This document shows positions 7,921-14,950 of a stretch of DNA of 23,599 nt, piece by piece. Below the pieces are notes generated by a model that was not told the DNA's origin, did not search any database, and saw only the letters and a program-made list of their open reading frames with translations. This stretch comes from DASQVO01 sp035640715 (GTDB lineage: Bacteria > Actinomycetota > Actinomycetes > Streptosporangiales > Streptosporangiaceae). The first letter of the stretch is position 1, and every line of letters starts with the position of its first letter. Location: positions 1 to 23,599 of the forward strand of contig DASQVO010000493.1 of assembly GCA_035640715.1 (NCBI GenBank). The letters run 5' to 3'. A program made the translations under genes and the position numbers.

Positions 7921-8673
7921 CTACCCGGTGGGGCCGAACCGCTCGGCCCGGATGTCCTGCACCGGCATCCCGGCCTCGCAGAGGACCGCCGTGGCGGCGT
8001 CGGCGAACCCTGCCGAGCCGCACACGTACCCGGTCGCTCCTGCGGGCAGCGGCGCCGGCAGGTCGCCGGGGCGCAGCCGCCCGGCCGGGCGGGGCCAGGA
8101 CGCCGGGGTGCGGCGGGTGTAGACGATGGTCGTCTGCGGGCCGGGCAGTTCGCTGGCGTAGCAGAGGCTGGCCGGATCGCGGACCGAGACGACGAGACGC
8201 AGCAGGTCCGCACGGCCGTTGCGGCGCGCCAGGCGCAGCATCGCCATGAGCGGGACCACGCCCGATCCGCCGCCGATCAGCACGGCCGGGGTGTCACCGG
8301 GCCAGATGAACCAGCCGCCGATCGGGCCGCGCACCTCCAGATCGTCCCCGACCACGACCACATCGTGCAGGAACGAGGAGACCTCACCGTCCGGCAGCCG
8401 TTCCACGGTCAGCTCGATCTGGCCGGAATCATCGGGCGCGGAGGCGACCGAGTAGGAGCGCTGCGCCCGGTACCCGTCCGGGGCCGTGAGACGCACGATG
8501 AAGTGCTGGCCGGCCAGGTAGGGCACCGGCTCGGTCAGGGCCAGCCGGAAGGTCTTGGCGGTGGGCGTCTCGGTGCGGATCTCGGTAACCGTGGACCGCT
8601 GCCATTTCCCGGGACGGGGAAAGGGGACGGGCCGCCCGCTGGCCAGGCCGTCCCCGCTGAGCTGGTCAGTCAC
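7921..8673 (-). CDS. Ferredoxin-NADP reductase-type FAD/NAD(P)-binding oxidoreductase
   Basis: This two-domain flavoprotein moves electrons between NAD(P)H and a partner. The FAD-binding barrel contains RSYSVAS (residues 72-78). The nucleotide domain starts at LIGGGSGVVPLMAML (132-146) and ends with the YVCGSAGF motif. No 2Fe-2S ferredoxin domain is present, so electrons must pass directly to another protein, most likely the molybdenum protein encoded just upstream. GTG 8673 is chosen because it overlaps the upstream stop codon (8-nt overlap, 8666-8673) and the sequence before it is a frame-shadow of that gene. The 250-aa length is normal for the family. The overlap implies translational coupling and one transcript. 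Confidence 0.88.
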   Translation of the reverse strand: MTDQLSGDGLASGRPVPFPRPGKWQRSTVTEIRTETPTAKTFRLALTEPVPYLAGQHFIVRLTAPDGYRAQRSYSVASAPDDSGQIELTVERLPDGEVSSFLHDVVVVGDDLEVRGPIGGWFIWPGDTPAVLIGGGSGVVPLMAMLRLARRNGRADLLRLVVSVRDPASLCYASELPGPQTTIVYTRRTPASWPRPAGRLRPGDLPAPLPAGATGYVCGSAGFADAATAVLCEAGMPVQDIRAERFGPTG

Positions 8674-9268
8674 CTTGATAGCGCTGTTCGAGCCAGGGAT
8701 CGCCGCGGTCGTGGTAGCCGTTGCGCTCCCAGAAACCGGGCTCGTCATGGTCGAGCAGGCGCAGCCCCGACACCCACTTGGCGCTCTTCCAGAAGTACAG
8801 GTGCGGGACGAGCAGCCGGGCCGGCCCGCCATGCTGGGCGGCCAGGGGACGGCCCTCAAACTCCCAGACCACCCAGGCCTTGCCTCCGGTCACATCATCG
8901 AGGGGAAGGTTGGTCGTGTAGCCGGTGTGGGAGGTAGCCAGCACATAACTCGCCGACGGCAGCGGCCTGGCCACCTCCAGCAACGTGTCGACCGACACCC
9001 CGCGGAAGCTGACCCCCAGCTTCGACCAGGTGGTGACGCAGTGGATGTCGCCCGCATAGTCCGACGTGGGCAGCGCCCTGATCTCGTCCCAGGTCCAGGT
9101 GGCCGGCTTCTCCACCAGCCCTTCGATGCCAAAGGTCCAGGTAGCGGTGGACAGGGTGGGGGTCGCTTCGGCGGTGAGCACAGGCCAGTCGGAGCCCACA
9201 TCGTACTGGCCTGGCGGCAGCCGCGGATCACGTTCCCGGCGGCCGCGGAACCCTCTGGTGAAAGTCAT
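8666..9268 (-). CDS. Sulfite-oxidase-like molybdopterin oxidoreductase
   Basis: This 200-aa protein carries the oxidoreductase molybdopterin-binding fold of the sulfite oxidase/YedY superfamily. The molybdenum-ligating cysteine is recognisable as Cys77 in DIHCVTTWSKLG. Further family sequence includes FGIEGLVEKPATWTWDEI near 46-63 and HLYFWKSAKWVSGL near 155-170. There is no Tat or Sec signal and no C-terminal dimerisation domain, so it is probably a small cytosolic member, not a periplasmic sulfite oxidase. The reductase gene follows with an 8-nt overlap, suggesting the pair works together, perhaps reducing an oxidised substrate with NAD(P)H. The natural substrate of these actinobacterial proteins is not established. 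ATG 9268 fits the family N-terminus; the ribosome-binding site is weak. Confidence 0.88.
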   Translation of the reverse strand: MTFTRGFRGRRERDPRLPPGQYDVGSDWPVLTAEATPTLSTATWTFGIEGLVEKPATWTWDEIRALPTSDYAGDIHCVTTWSKLGVSFRGVSVDTLLEVARPLPSASYVLATSHTGYTTNLPLDDVTGGKAWVVWEFEGRPLAAQHGGPARLLVPHLYFWKSAKWVSGLRLLDHDEPGFWERNGYHDRGDPWLEQRYQGD

Positions 9269-9412
9269 GCCCCGGTCCCGTCGTTCTGATTGACCTGCAT
9301 GCCCTCATCGTCCCATTCGTGTCATGGGCCGCGGGGCGGCTCCGCCGAAGTTCCAGCGCGGCTGATCGCCGCACCAGTGGAGGCCTCCGGAGATCGATGC
9401 CAAGCTGAGCAC

Positions 9413-10366
9413 ATGAGCGGGGAAGAGGTCCGGGCCGATGTGCCGTTGACCAATCTTGGCCAGCCGCTGTTCGACGGGGCGGGGGCTACCAAGCGGGATC
9501 TGGTGGACTACCTGGACGCGGTCCGGGACCGCATCATCCCCGTGCTGATGGACCGGCCGCTGTCGGTCATCCGGGTCCGGCCCGGCCAGGCACCATTCAT
9601 GCAGAAGAACGTGCCTACGTACACCCCGCCGTGGGTGCGCACGGTCTCGGTGTGGGCGGACGCGTCCAAGCGGGAAGTGTCCTACGCGCTGTGCAACGAC
9701 CGCCGGACGCTGCTGTGGTTCGCCAACCAGCGTGCCGTCGAGTATCACCCCGCCCTCGTTCGGGCTGGTCAATGGGATCATCCGACCCATCTCATCCTCG
9801 ACATCGACCCGCCGTCCGCGGACGCGTTCGGGCTGGCTGTCCGCGCGGCCTTGCTCGTGCGCGAGGCGCTGGCCGAGGCCGGCCTTGCCGGTGCGGTCAA
9901 GACCAGCGGCGCGAAGGGCGTGCACGTGTTCGTGCCCCTGGCCGCTGACGTGAGTGCCGTCGATGTGGCCGCGGCCACCCGCGCGCTCGGCGTGCGCGCC
10001 GAGCGCCTGGATCCCGCGCTGGCGACGACGGCGTTCATCCGGGAGGACCGGGAAGGCAAGGTCTTCATCGATTCGACCCGCGCCGGCGGGGCAACGGTGG
10101 TGGCCGCCTACAGCCCGCGCCTGCGGCCGGGCGTCCCGGTGTCGTTCCCGGTGGCCTGGGATGACCTGGACCGGGTGACGCCGGCCGACTTCACCGTGCA
10201 CACCGCCGCGCGCCTGCTCGCCGACGCCGATCCGTGGGCGGCCCTGATGCCTGCGCCGCAGTCGCTGAGCACCGAACTGATCGAGGAGGGGCACACGATC
10301 CCCGTCGCCCGGGTGCAGGCGATGCACGAGGGCAAGCGCCGCGCCCGCGCCCGCCGCGCGCCCTAG
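9413..10366 (+). CDS. Stand-alone LigD-type primase-polymerase domain protein
   Basis: This 317-aa archaeo-eukaryotic primase-like polymerase is equivalent to the polymerase domain of bacterial non-homologous end-joining LigD. The catalytic metal-binding aspartates are in LILDIDPPS, the His/Lys substrate-binding motif is KTSGAKGVHVFVPL, and the third acidic residue lies in FIDSTRAGG, followed by the family stretch AAYSPRLRPGVPV. No ATP-dependent ligase or nuclease domain is fused, and no ku gene is in the window, so it is a separate PolDom of the type common in actinobacteria. ATG 9413 is preferred over the far-upstream GTG-type frame starting at 9290, because conserved sequence begins only around residue 10 of this version and the bases before it look intergenic. 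No Shine-Dalgarno sequence is evident, so it may be leaderless. Gap filling or ribonucleotide incorporation at breaks is a family-level inference. Confidence 0.9.
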   Translation: MSGEEVRADVPLTNLGQPLFDGAGATKRDLVDYLDAVRDRIIPVLMDRPLSVIRVRPGQAPFMQKNVPTYTPPWVRTVSVWADASKREVSYALCNDRRTLLWFANQRAVEYHPALVRAGQWDHPTHLILDIDPPSADAFGLAVRAALLVREALAEAGLAGAVKTSGAKGVHVFVPLAADVSAVDVAAATRALGVRAERLDPALATTAFIREDREGKVFIDSTRAGGATVVAAYSPRLRPGVPVSFPVAWDDLDRVTPADFTVHTAARLLADADPWAALMPAPQSLSTELIEEGHTIPVARVQAMHEGKRRARARRAP

Positions 10367-10626
10367 CGGCGCGTGGTGACCAGCACCGGAACCCTCTCCG
10401 GCCGGACGAGAACGTCCACCTTGTCCCGGTCGGCGGGGCGCTCTCCCTTGACGGGCAGCACGGCGCCGAGGACGCGGACCCGGCCGTCGCCGTCCAGTTC
10501 GACGCCATGACATCGCCGCCGCGCCCCGGCCGCCGCGCCCTGGCCAGCCAGCCGCAGCACCTCGCCGGGGCCGACCCTTTCTCGCGACGCTGAGGCGCCG
10601 GATGCCTCCGGGGTAAATCGTGACAA
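10363..10626 (-). pseudogene. Probable remnant of an ABC transporter ATPase C-terminus (TOBE region)
   Basis: The minus-strand frame from about 10626 to the TAG at 10363 has consistently G/C third positions and ends in VDVLVRPERVPVLVTT. This closely resembles the 'VxVLVRPExV' strand that ends the TOBE domain of sugar/iron-type ABC ATPases. A VGPGEVLRL segment about 45 residues earlier fits the start of such a domain. No Walker A, signature or Walker B sequence precedes it, and the frame begins at a TTG without a ribosome-binding site. It therefore looks like a decayed 3' end, not a whole gene. Its TAG overlaps the TAG of the polymerase gene in the tetramer CTAG (10363-10366). A genuine short gene of about 87 codons cannot be excluded. 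Confidence 0.4.
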
Positions 10627-10796
10627 AGCGTTAACGTTAACTCAATGTGGCTGCGCGCGCCGTGTCGTAGCGTGACGTCTGCCACTCGTGGTCGCGGCTG
10701 GCCGCGGAGCTGTTTCCTGGCCGCTCGGCGAGCGGTGGCCGGTAAGGGTGAACGAGCAGGTCATCGACTGAGAGGCGGCAACGTGAGAGCGCTGCG
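10367..10796. other. 430-nt region between polymerase and STAND/TPR genes
   Basis: The left part (to about 10626) carries the putative ABC-ATPase remnant on the minus strand. The right part holds the 12-bp palindrome, a TAGCGT -10-like box, and a GAGAGG ribosome-binding site at 10770-10775. That site serves a five-codon frame (10783-10800). I see no other gene here. Confidence 0.5.
10630..10641. promoter_or_regulatory. 12-bp perfect palindrome GTTAACGTTAAC
   Basis: This AT-rich perfect palindrome lies in the intergenic region upstream of the STAND/TPR gene, against a very GC-rich background. It begins 27 nt before a TAGCGT -10-like box at 10668-10673 on the plus strand. A minus-strand TTGAGT and CACGAT pair spaced 17 nt also spans it. 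It is a plausible operator, but no binding protein can be assigned. Confidence 0.4.
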
Positions 10797-10800
10797 GTGA
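10783..10800 (+). CDS. Five-codon leader mini-ORF before the STAND gene
   Basis: GAGAGG at 10770-10775 sits 7 nt before a GTG that opens a frame of five codons (MRALR) ending in TGA. That TGA overlaps the GTG of the STAND gene as GTGA. The STAND GTG itself has the same ribosome-binding site 21 nt away, which is too far. Coupled re-initiation is the simple reading. A coincidental frame or a sequencing error near the start are the alternatives. Confidence 0.35.
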   Translation: MRALR

Positions 10801-13064
10801 CCTGGCCGGTCTGGGCAGGAACGGTGCCGCCGCTGGATGGCTGGTACACCGCGCGGCCGGAGACAGGCCTCGGCGCGGCAGGCGGCGTCCAGCCCGGCGA
10901 GACCGTCGTGCTGACCGACAGTGACCAGGAGCCGGCTGTCGGGCAGCGCGGGATCGGCGGCACGGGCAAGACCCAGCTCGCCGTCGGCTTCGCGCAGTCG
11001 GCCTGGGAGGCGCGGGCGGCAGAGCTGGTGGTGTGGGTCACCGCCTCCAGCCGGGAAGCGATTCTCACCGGCTACGCCGACGCGCTGACCGCGATGGGCG
11101 CCGCCGACTCCCGGGATGACGTCGACACGGCGGCGGGCCGGTTCGTATCCTGGCTGGCCGGCAGCACCCGGCCATGGCTGGTAGTGCTTGATGATCTCGC
11201 CGATCCGGCGGACGCCGACGGCCTGTGGCCGCGCGGGCCGGCCGGCCGGGTCCTTGTCACGACCCGGCGCCGGGACGCCGCGCCGCGCGGGCAGGATGTA
11301 CGCGTCGTTCAGGTCGGCGGGTTCAGCCTTCGTGAGGCGCTGGCCTACCTCACGGCGAGGCTCACCTATCCCGACCAGCGGATCGAGGCGCTTGACCTCG
11401 CTGAGGAGCTGGGCAGGCGACCGCTGGAACTGGCCTATGCCGCCGCGCTGATGGCCGACTGCGGAATCGGCTGCCGCGACTTCCGGCTCCGGTACGGCGA
11501 ACGGATCGGGCATGTCGCCGAGGTGGTGGGCAAGAGCAGTTCCCCGTCCGTGGTGGCCTGCTGGTCGCTGGCGGTGGAACGCGCCAATGAGCTGGTGCCG
11601 GCCGGGCTGGCCTGGCCGACGCTGGCACTTGCCGCGCTGCTCGACCCGAACGGCATCCCGGGCCAGGTGCTCACCAGCCCGGCCGCCTGTGCCTACATCA
11701 CGGGCCGCCCCGGCACGGGCACGGTTTCCGACCAGAACCAGATCCGCGCGGCCGTGCGCAACCTGGCCCGCCTCGGCCTGGTGACCATCGACCCCGACAG
11801 CGCGGCGCGCACCGTGCGGTTGCATTCGTTCCTCTGGTCGGTGGTGCAGAAGTACCTGCCGCCGGCGGAGGTGGATCAGGCCGTCCGGGCGGCAGCGAAC
11901 GGGCTCCTGCACGGCTGGCCGGACGGCGATCTCTCGCTGCTGGGCCAGGCGCTGCGGGACTGCACGGCCAGGCTCCGGGAAACGGCCGGCGAGCGGCTCT
12001 GGAATCCCGAGGGCCATCCGGTGCTCTTCCGGGCCGGCCAGAGCCTGGATCGCGCACGGCTCGCCGGGCCAGCCATCGCGTACTGGCAGATGATGACGGA
12101 TGCCAGCAGCCGGGTCCTCGGCGCGGGGCACGCCCAGACGGCACTGGCCCGTGGCAATCTCGCCGCGGCGTACGAGGCGGCGGGACGGCTGAACGATGCG
12201 ATCACCGTCCTGCAGAGCCTGTTCACTGAGCGCGAGGCCAAGCTGGGCCCGCGGAACCCGGCTACGCTGGCCACCTCCGCCAGCCTGGCGCACGCCTACC
12301 AGAGCGCGGGACGGCTGAAGGACGCCATCCTGCTGTATGAGCGAACCCTGGCCGACCAGGCGCGGGTGCTGGGAACGGGTCACCCCGACACGCTTGCCGC
12401 GCGGGTCAGCCTCGCCTCCGCCTACCAGGCAGCGGGGCGGGTCAAGGACGCGATCCCGCTGTATGAGCAGACCCTGGCCGACCGGGAGCGGGTGCAGGGC
12501 CCCGATCACCGTGACACGCTGACCGCGCGGGCCAACCTGGCCTACGCCTACCGCATCGCGGGGCGGATGAAGGACGCGATCGTGCTGTATGAGCGGACCC
12601 TGGCCGACCGGGAGCGGGTGCAGGGCCCCGATCACCGTGACACGCTGACCGCACAGGCCAACCTGGCCTACGCGTATGAGGCGGCGGGGCGGATGAAGGA
12701 CGCGATCCCGGTCTACGAGCGGACCCTGGCGGACCGGGAGCGGGTGCAGGGCCCCGATCACCGTGACACGCTGACCGCCTGCGGCAACCTCGCCTCCGCT
12801 TATCACTCGGCCAGGCGGCTGACGAACGCGATCCCCCTCTACGAGCGCACCCTCGCCGGCTTCAACCAGATCCTGGGGCCTGGCCATCCCGACACGCTCA
12901 CATCGCGCGCCAATCTCGCCTCTGCTTACCACACGGCAGGACGCAAGGCCGAGGCGATCAAGCTTCTCGAGCGTGCCGTTGCCGACTGCGAGGAGGCCAT
13001 GGGCCGCCGCGATCCGATGACCAGGGCACTGCGCGAGAACCTCGCCGCTGTGCGAGGGGACTGA
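10797..13064 (+). CDS. STAND (NB-ARC-like) NTPase with C-terminal tetratricopeptide repeats
   Basis: This 755-aa protein is a nucleotide-switch sensor. Residues 1-45 form a short N-terminal segment typical of actinomycete relatives. The P-loop GIGGTGKTQLA is at 52-62, Walker B WLVVLDDLA at 127-135, the sensor-like RVLVTTRR at 151-158, and the GxP-type GRRPLELA near 206-213. VRLHSFLW near residue 341 occupies the place of the MHD motif. Seven 42-residue TPRs follow from about residue 438, plus a partial capping repeat. They carry the signature GPDHxDTLTAxxNLAxAYxxAGR. No effector domain (TIR, nuclease, protease, kinase) and no transmembrane segment is visible. A role as regulator or as phage-defence-like sensor is inference from the STAND class. 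GTG 10797 is the first start in frame after an in-frame TGA at 10749, with translation perhaps coupled to the mini-ORF. No operon partner is present. Confidence 0.88.
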   Translation: MTWPVWAGTVPPLDGWYTARPETGLGAAGGVQPGETVVLTDSDQEPAVGQRGIGGTGKTQLAVGFAQSAWEARAAELVVWVTASSREAILTGYADALTAMGAADSRDDVDTAAGRFVSWLAGSTRPWLVVLDDLADPADADGLWPRGPAGRVLVTTRRRDAAPRGQDVRVVQVGGFSLREALAYLTARLTYPDQRIEALDLAEELGRRPLELAYAAALMADCGIGCRDFRLRYGERIGHVAEVVGKSSSPSVVACWSLAVERANELVPAGLAWPTLALAALLDPNGIPGQVLTSPAACAYITGRPGTGTVSDQNQIRAAVRNLARLGLVTIDPDSAARTVRLHSFLWSVVQKYLPPAEVDQAVRAAANGLLHGWPDGDLSLLGQALRDCTARLRETAGERLWNPEGHPVLFRAGQSLDRARLAGPAIAYWQMMTDASSRVLGAGHAQTALARGNLAAAYEAAGRLNDAITVLQSLFTEREAKLGPRNPATLATSASLAHAYQSAGRLKDAILLYERTLADQARVLGTGHPDTLAARVSLASAYQAAGRVKDAIPLYEQTLADRERVQGPDHRDTLTARANLAYAYRIAGRMKDAIVLYERTLADRERVQGPDHRDTLTAQANLAYAYEAAGRMKDAIPVYERTLADRERVQGPDHRDTLTACGNLASAYHSARRLTNAIPLYERTLAGFNQILGPGHPDTLTSRANLASAYHTAGRKAEAIKLLERAVADCEEAMGRRDPMTRALRENLAAVRGD
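12471..12778 (+). repeat. 126-bp tandem coding repeats, near-identical 56-bp blocks
   Basis: The block at 12471-12526 recurs at 12597-12652 with no change and at 12723-12778 with one substitution, so the period is 126 bp (42 codons). These blocks encode the second helix end of one TPR and the start of the next. Outside them the repeats diverge more. This points to recent duplication or gene conversion within the gene. Confidence 0.85.
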
Positions 13065-13089
13065 GGCGGGCCCCGGGGACAGTGCTGGC

Positions 13090-13107
13090 CCGGGGGACGA
13101 CCCCCGG
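13090..13107 (+). terminator. Hairpin downstream of STAND/TPR gene
   Basis: A 7-bp all-GC stem (13090-13096 with 13101-13107) and an ACGA loop start 26 nt after the STAND stop codon. No T-tract follows. It is well placed to end the rightward transcript before the convergent permease gene. Confidence 0.55.
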
Positions 13108-13156
13108 AGCCCCCCGCCTGCTCGCGCCGGTTGCTCGCCGATACACTGCCCGCTCA

Positions 13157-13175
13157 CCCGGGCCGGAGGCCCGGG
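13157..13175. terminator. Second hairpin between convergent genes
   Basis: A perfect 8-bp GC stem (13157-13164 with 13168-13175) has a 3-nt loop and lies 41 nt beyond the stop of the leftward permease gene. It probably ends that transcript and may work in both directions. Confidence 0.55.
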
Positions 13176-13215
13176 GTCGCGGCCGGTAAAACGGTCTGTC
13201 CGTTAGGACTTGGTC

Positions 13216-14865
13216 CTACTCGACGGGAATCTCCTTGTTGATGAGCGACAAGTCGATTCCCTGCCGGTTGCGCACCAGCTTCGCCGTCACGTAGATGACA
13301 ATAGCCAGCACGTACATGCATCCCATGTACACCAGCGAGGACCGCTTGTTCACCCCGTAGCCCGAGTTCGACAGCCACTCGTACAGGCTGTAGCCGATCA
13401 GGCCGATGGTCACCACCCCGGCCACCGGGACGATCGGCACGCCGAGCAGCTTCATCCGGCTGGCCGGCGACGCGCGCCACAGGTCCGGCTTGCGCCACGG
13501 CAGGATGACGACGGCGATGGCGCTGAACAGGTAGGTCACCGCGATGACCAGCGTGGCGTCCAGCGTGTAGGTCGCGAACGTCGTGTTGTAGGCGTACAGT
13601 GCGCTCAGGCCCACCGCCGGGAGCAGCATCAGGAGCAGCGAGGCCATCGGCACGCGGCGCTTCTCGGAGACCTGCGCGGCCCGGTCGGGGAGCACCCGGT
13701 CGAAGGCGGCGGCGAAGATGACCCGCGTCGAGGACAGGAACAGCGTTCCCACCCAGCCGAAGAACCACAGGCTCATCAGCAGGATGAGGATCACCTGGAA
13801 CGCTGTGTTGTGCACCAGCCAGCCGGCCAGCATCACCGGGTACGGCCAGATCGGAAGGATATTGTCCTTCAGGGCCGCGGGCAGGGTCCCCACCAAGCTT
13901 GAGTTCGCCGACAGGAAGTCGGCATTCTGGAAGAACGCCCAGCCGAACGTCTTGGCGAACAGGAGCAGGAACACGACGGACAGTGCGACTGTGGTCCACA
14001 GGCCGGCGAACATGCCGGTGAAGACGCGGCGGAAGTCGCTTGCGCCGCGGACCTCGCCGTACAGCGTGGTGCCCCAGTTCGGCCACAGCAGGTAGAACAG
14101 CATCATCGGGACCAGCAGCATGGTCGGGCCGAGCGGCCCGAAGCCGAAGGCCGGTGCCGTGTACCCGAGCTTGCCCGCCCCGCTCGTCGTCGCCGCGTAG
14201 GCGTTGCTGAGGCCGAAGATCTTGTGCGCCTCGAAGTTGAACGAGGTGACGAAGCTGCCCCGGCTGAATGTGAGCAGCAGCACGACGATGATCGCGAATC
14301 CCAGCAGGCCGCCGTAGAAGCACCATTTCTGGACCCGCGCGTACCCCGCCATGCCGATCGAGACGAGGATGCCCGCGAGGGCGATCGTGATCAGGCAGAC
14401 CACGAAGATCCCGTTATGCGTGCCGAACCAGGCCGCCTGGCTGGGATAGCCGAGCGTGGCCCACAGCGGCTGGAACAGCTCGACGGACAGGATGCTGCCG
14501 TAGACGGGCGCCCATAGCCACAGGATGAACCACCATCCGGTGGCGGCCATGACGAAGCCGACGCCGCTGCCGAGAATGCGGCTCTGCCAGATGTAGTCAC
14601 CGCCCGCACGCGGGATCGTGACGACGAGTCCGGCGTACGCGATGACCAGGAACGACACCCACACGCCCGAGATGAGGATCGAGGTCAGGAGCTGGCCTTT
14701 CGGGAACGCCGACGCGAACGAGAACTCATAGAGCCCGAGCGTCACGACGTTCGTGGACAGGCACGCGTAGATCATCGCGTCCCGTACCGACCAGCCGCGG
14801 ACGAGACCGGTCGCCTTGCGGAGGAAGAGCGCCGGTCTTTCCTCTCCGATCGCCCCTGTCGTCAT
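13216..14865 (-). CDS. APC-superfamily amino acid/polyamine permease
   Basis: This 549-aa inner-membrane transporter belongs to the amino acid-polyamine-organocation superfamily. It imports or exchanges amino acids or amines using an ion gradient or antiport. The N-terminal region carries GWSVRDAMIYACLSTNVV, then PRAGGDYIWQSRILG near residue 85, the conserved GGxYxxxxR-type motif after TM2. About twelve hydrophobic segments follow, with an unusually long loop around residues 210-250. ATG 14865 is used, not the in-frame ATG at 14877, because GGGAGG lies 6 nt before it and overlaps the earlier ATG. The gene lies 85 nt downstream of the metallophosphoesterase gene, in an AT-rich gap with its own likely promoter, so it need not be in the same operon. 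The substrate is not determinable; no catabolic gene is adjacent. Confidence 0.9.
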   Translation of the reverse strand: MTTGAIGEERPALFLRKATGLVRGWSVRDAMIYACLSTNVVTLGLYEFSFASAFPKGQLLTSILISGVWVSFLVIAYAGLVVTIPRAGGDYIWQSRILGSGVGFVMAATGWWFILWLWAPVYGSILSVELFQPLWATLGYPSQAAWFGTHNGIFVVCLITIALAGILVSIGMAGYARVQKWCFYGGLLGFAIIVVLLLTFSRGSFVTSFNFEAHKIFGLSNAYAATTSGAGKLGYTAPAFGFGPLGPTMLLVPMMLFYLLWPNWGTTLYGEVRGASDFRRVFTGMFAGLWTTVALSVVFLLLFAKTFGWAFFQNADFLSANSSLVGTLPAALKDNILPIWPYPVMLAGWLVHNTAFQVILILLMSLWFFGWVGTLFLSSTRVIFAAAFDRVLPDRAAQVSEKRRVPMASLLLMLLPAVGLSALYAYNTTFATYTLDATLVIAVTYLFSAIAVVILPWRKPDLWRASPASRMKLLGVPIVPVAGVVTIGLIGYSLYEWLSNSGYGVNKRSSLVYMGCMYVLAIVIYVTAKLVRNRQGIDLSLINKEIPVE

Positions 14866-14950
14866 GCTGCCTCCCATTTGTTAATTGTTATGATCATTCT
14901 TCGGCCTGACTTATATCTGACATAGCTGGTTGGCAAATAATTTTGCCGGG
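14866..14950 (-). promoter_or_regulatory. AT-rich promoter region of the permease gene
   Basis: This 85-nt gap is much more AT-rich than its surroundings. On the minus strand TTTGCC is followed after 16 nt by TATAAG, a plausible promoter. GGCAAA-TAAT-TTTGCC (14932-14947) forms a 6-bp-arm palindrome over that -35. TTGTTAATTGTTA (14878-14890) and the palindrome ATGATCAT (14890-14897) lie between promoter and start. These are candidate operator sites for nutrient-controlled expression; the regulator is unknown. Confidence 0.4.

Noticed and set aside
9413..10366. A full non-homologous end-joining locus
   Set aside because: Only the polymerase domain is present; no ku, ligase or nuclease sequence is in the window.
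10571..10610. Possible terminator after the polymerase gene
   Set aside because: Short competing GC stems of 5 bp can be drawn, but none is strong or well placed, about 200 nt after the stop codon.
10761..13157. Minus-strand open frame of 798 codons opposite the STAND/TPR gene
   Set aside because: Its internal repeats are just the antisense of the TPR repeats, and it has no recognisable motif.
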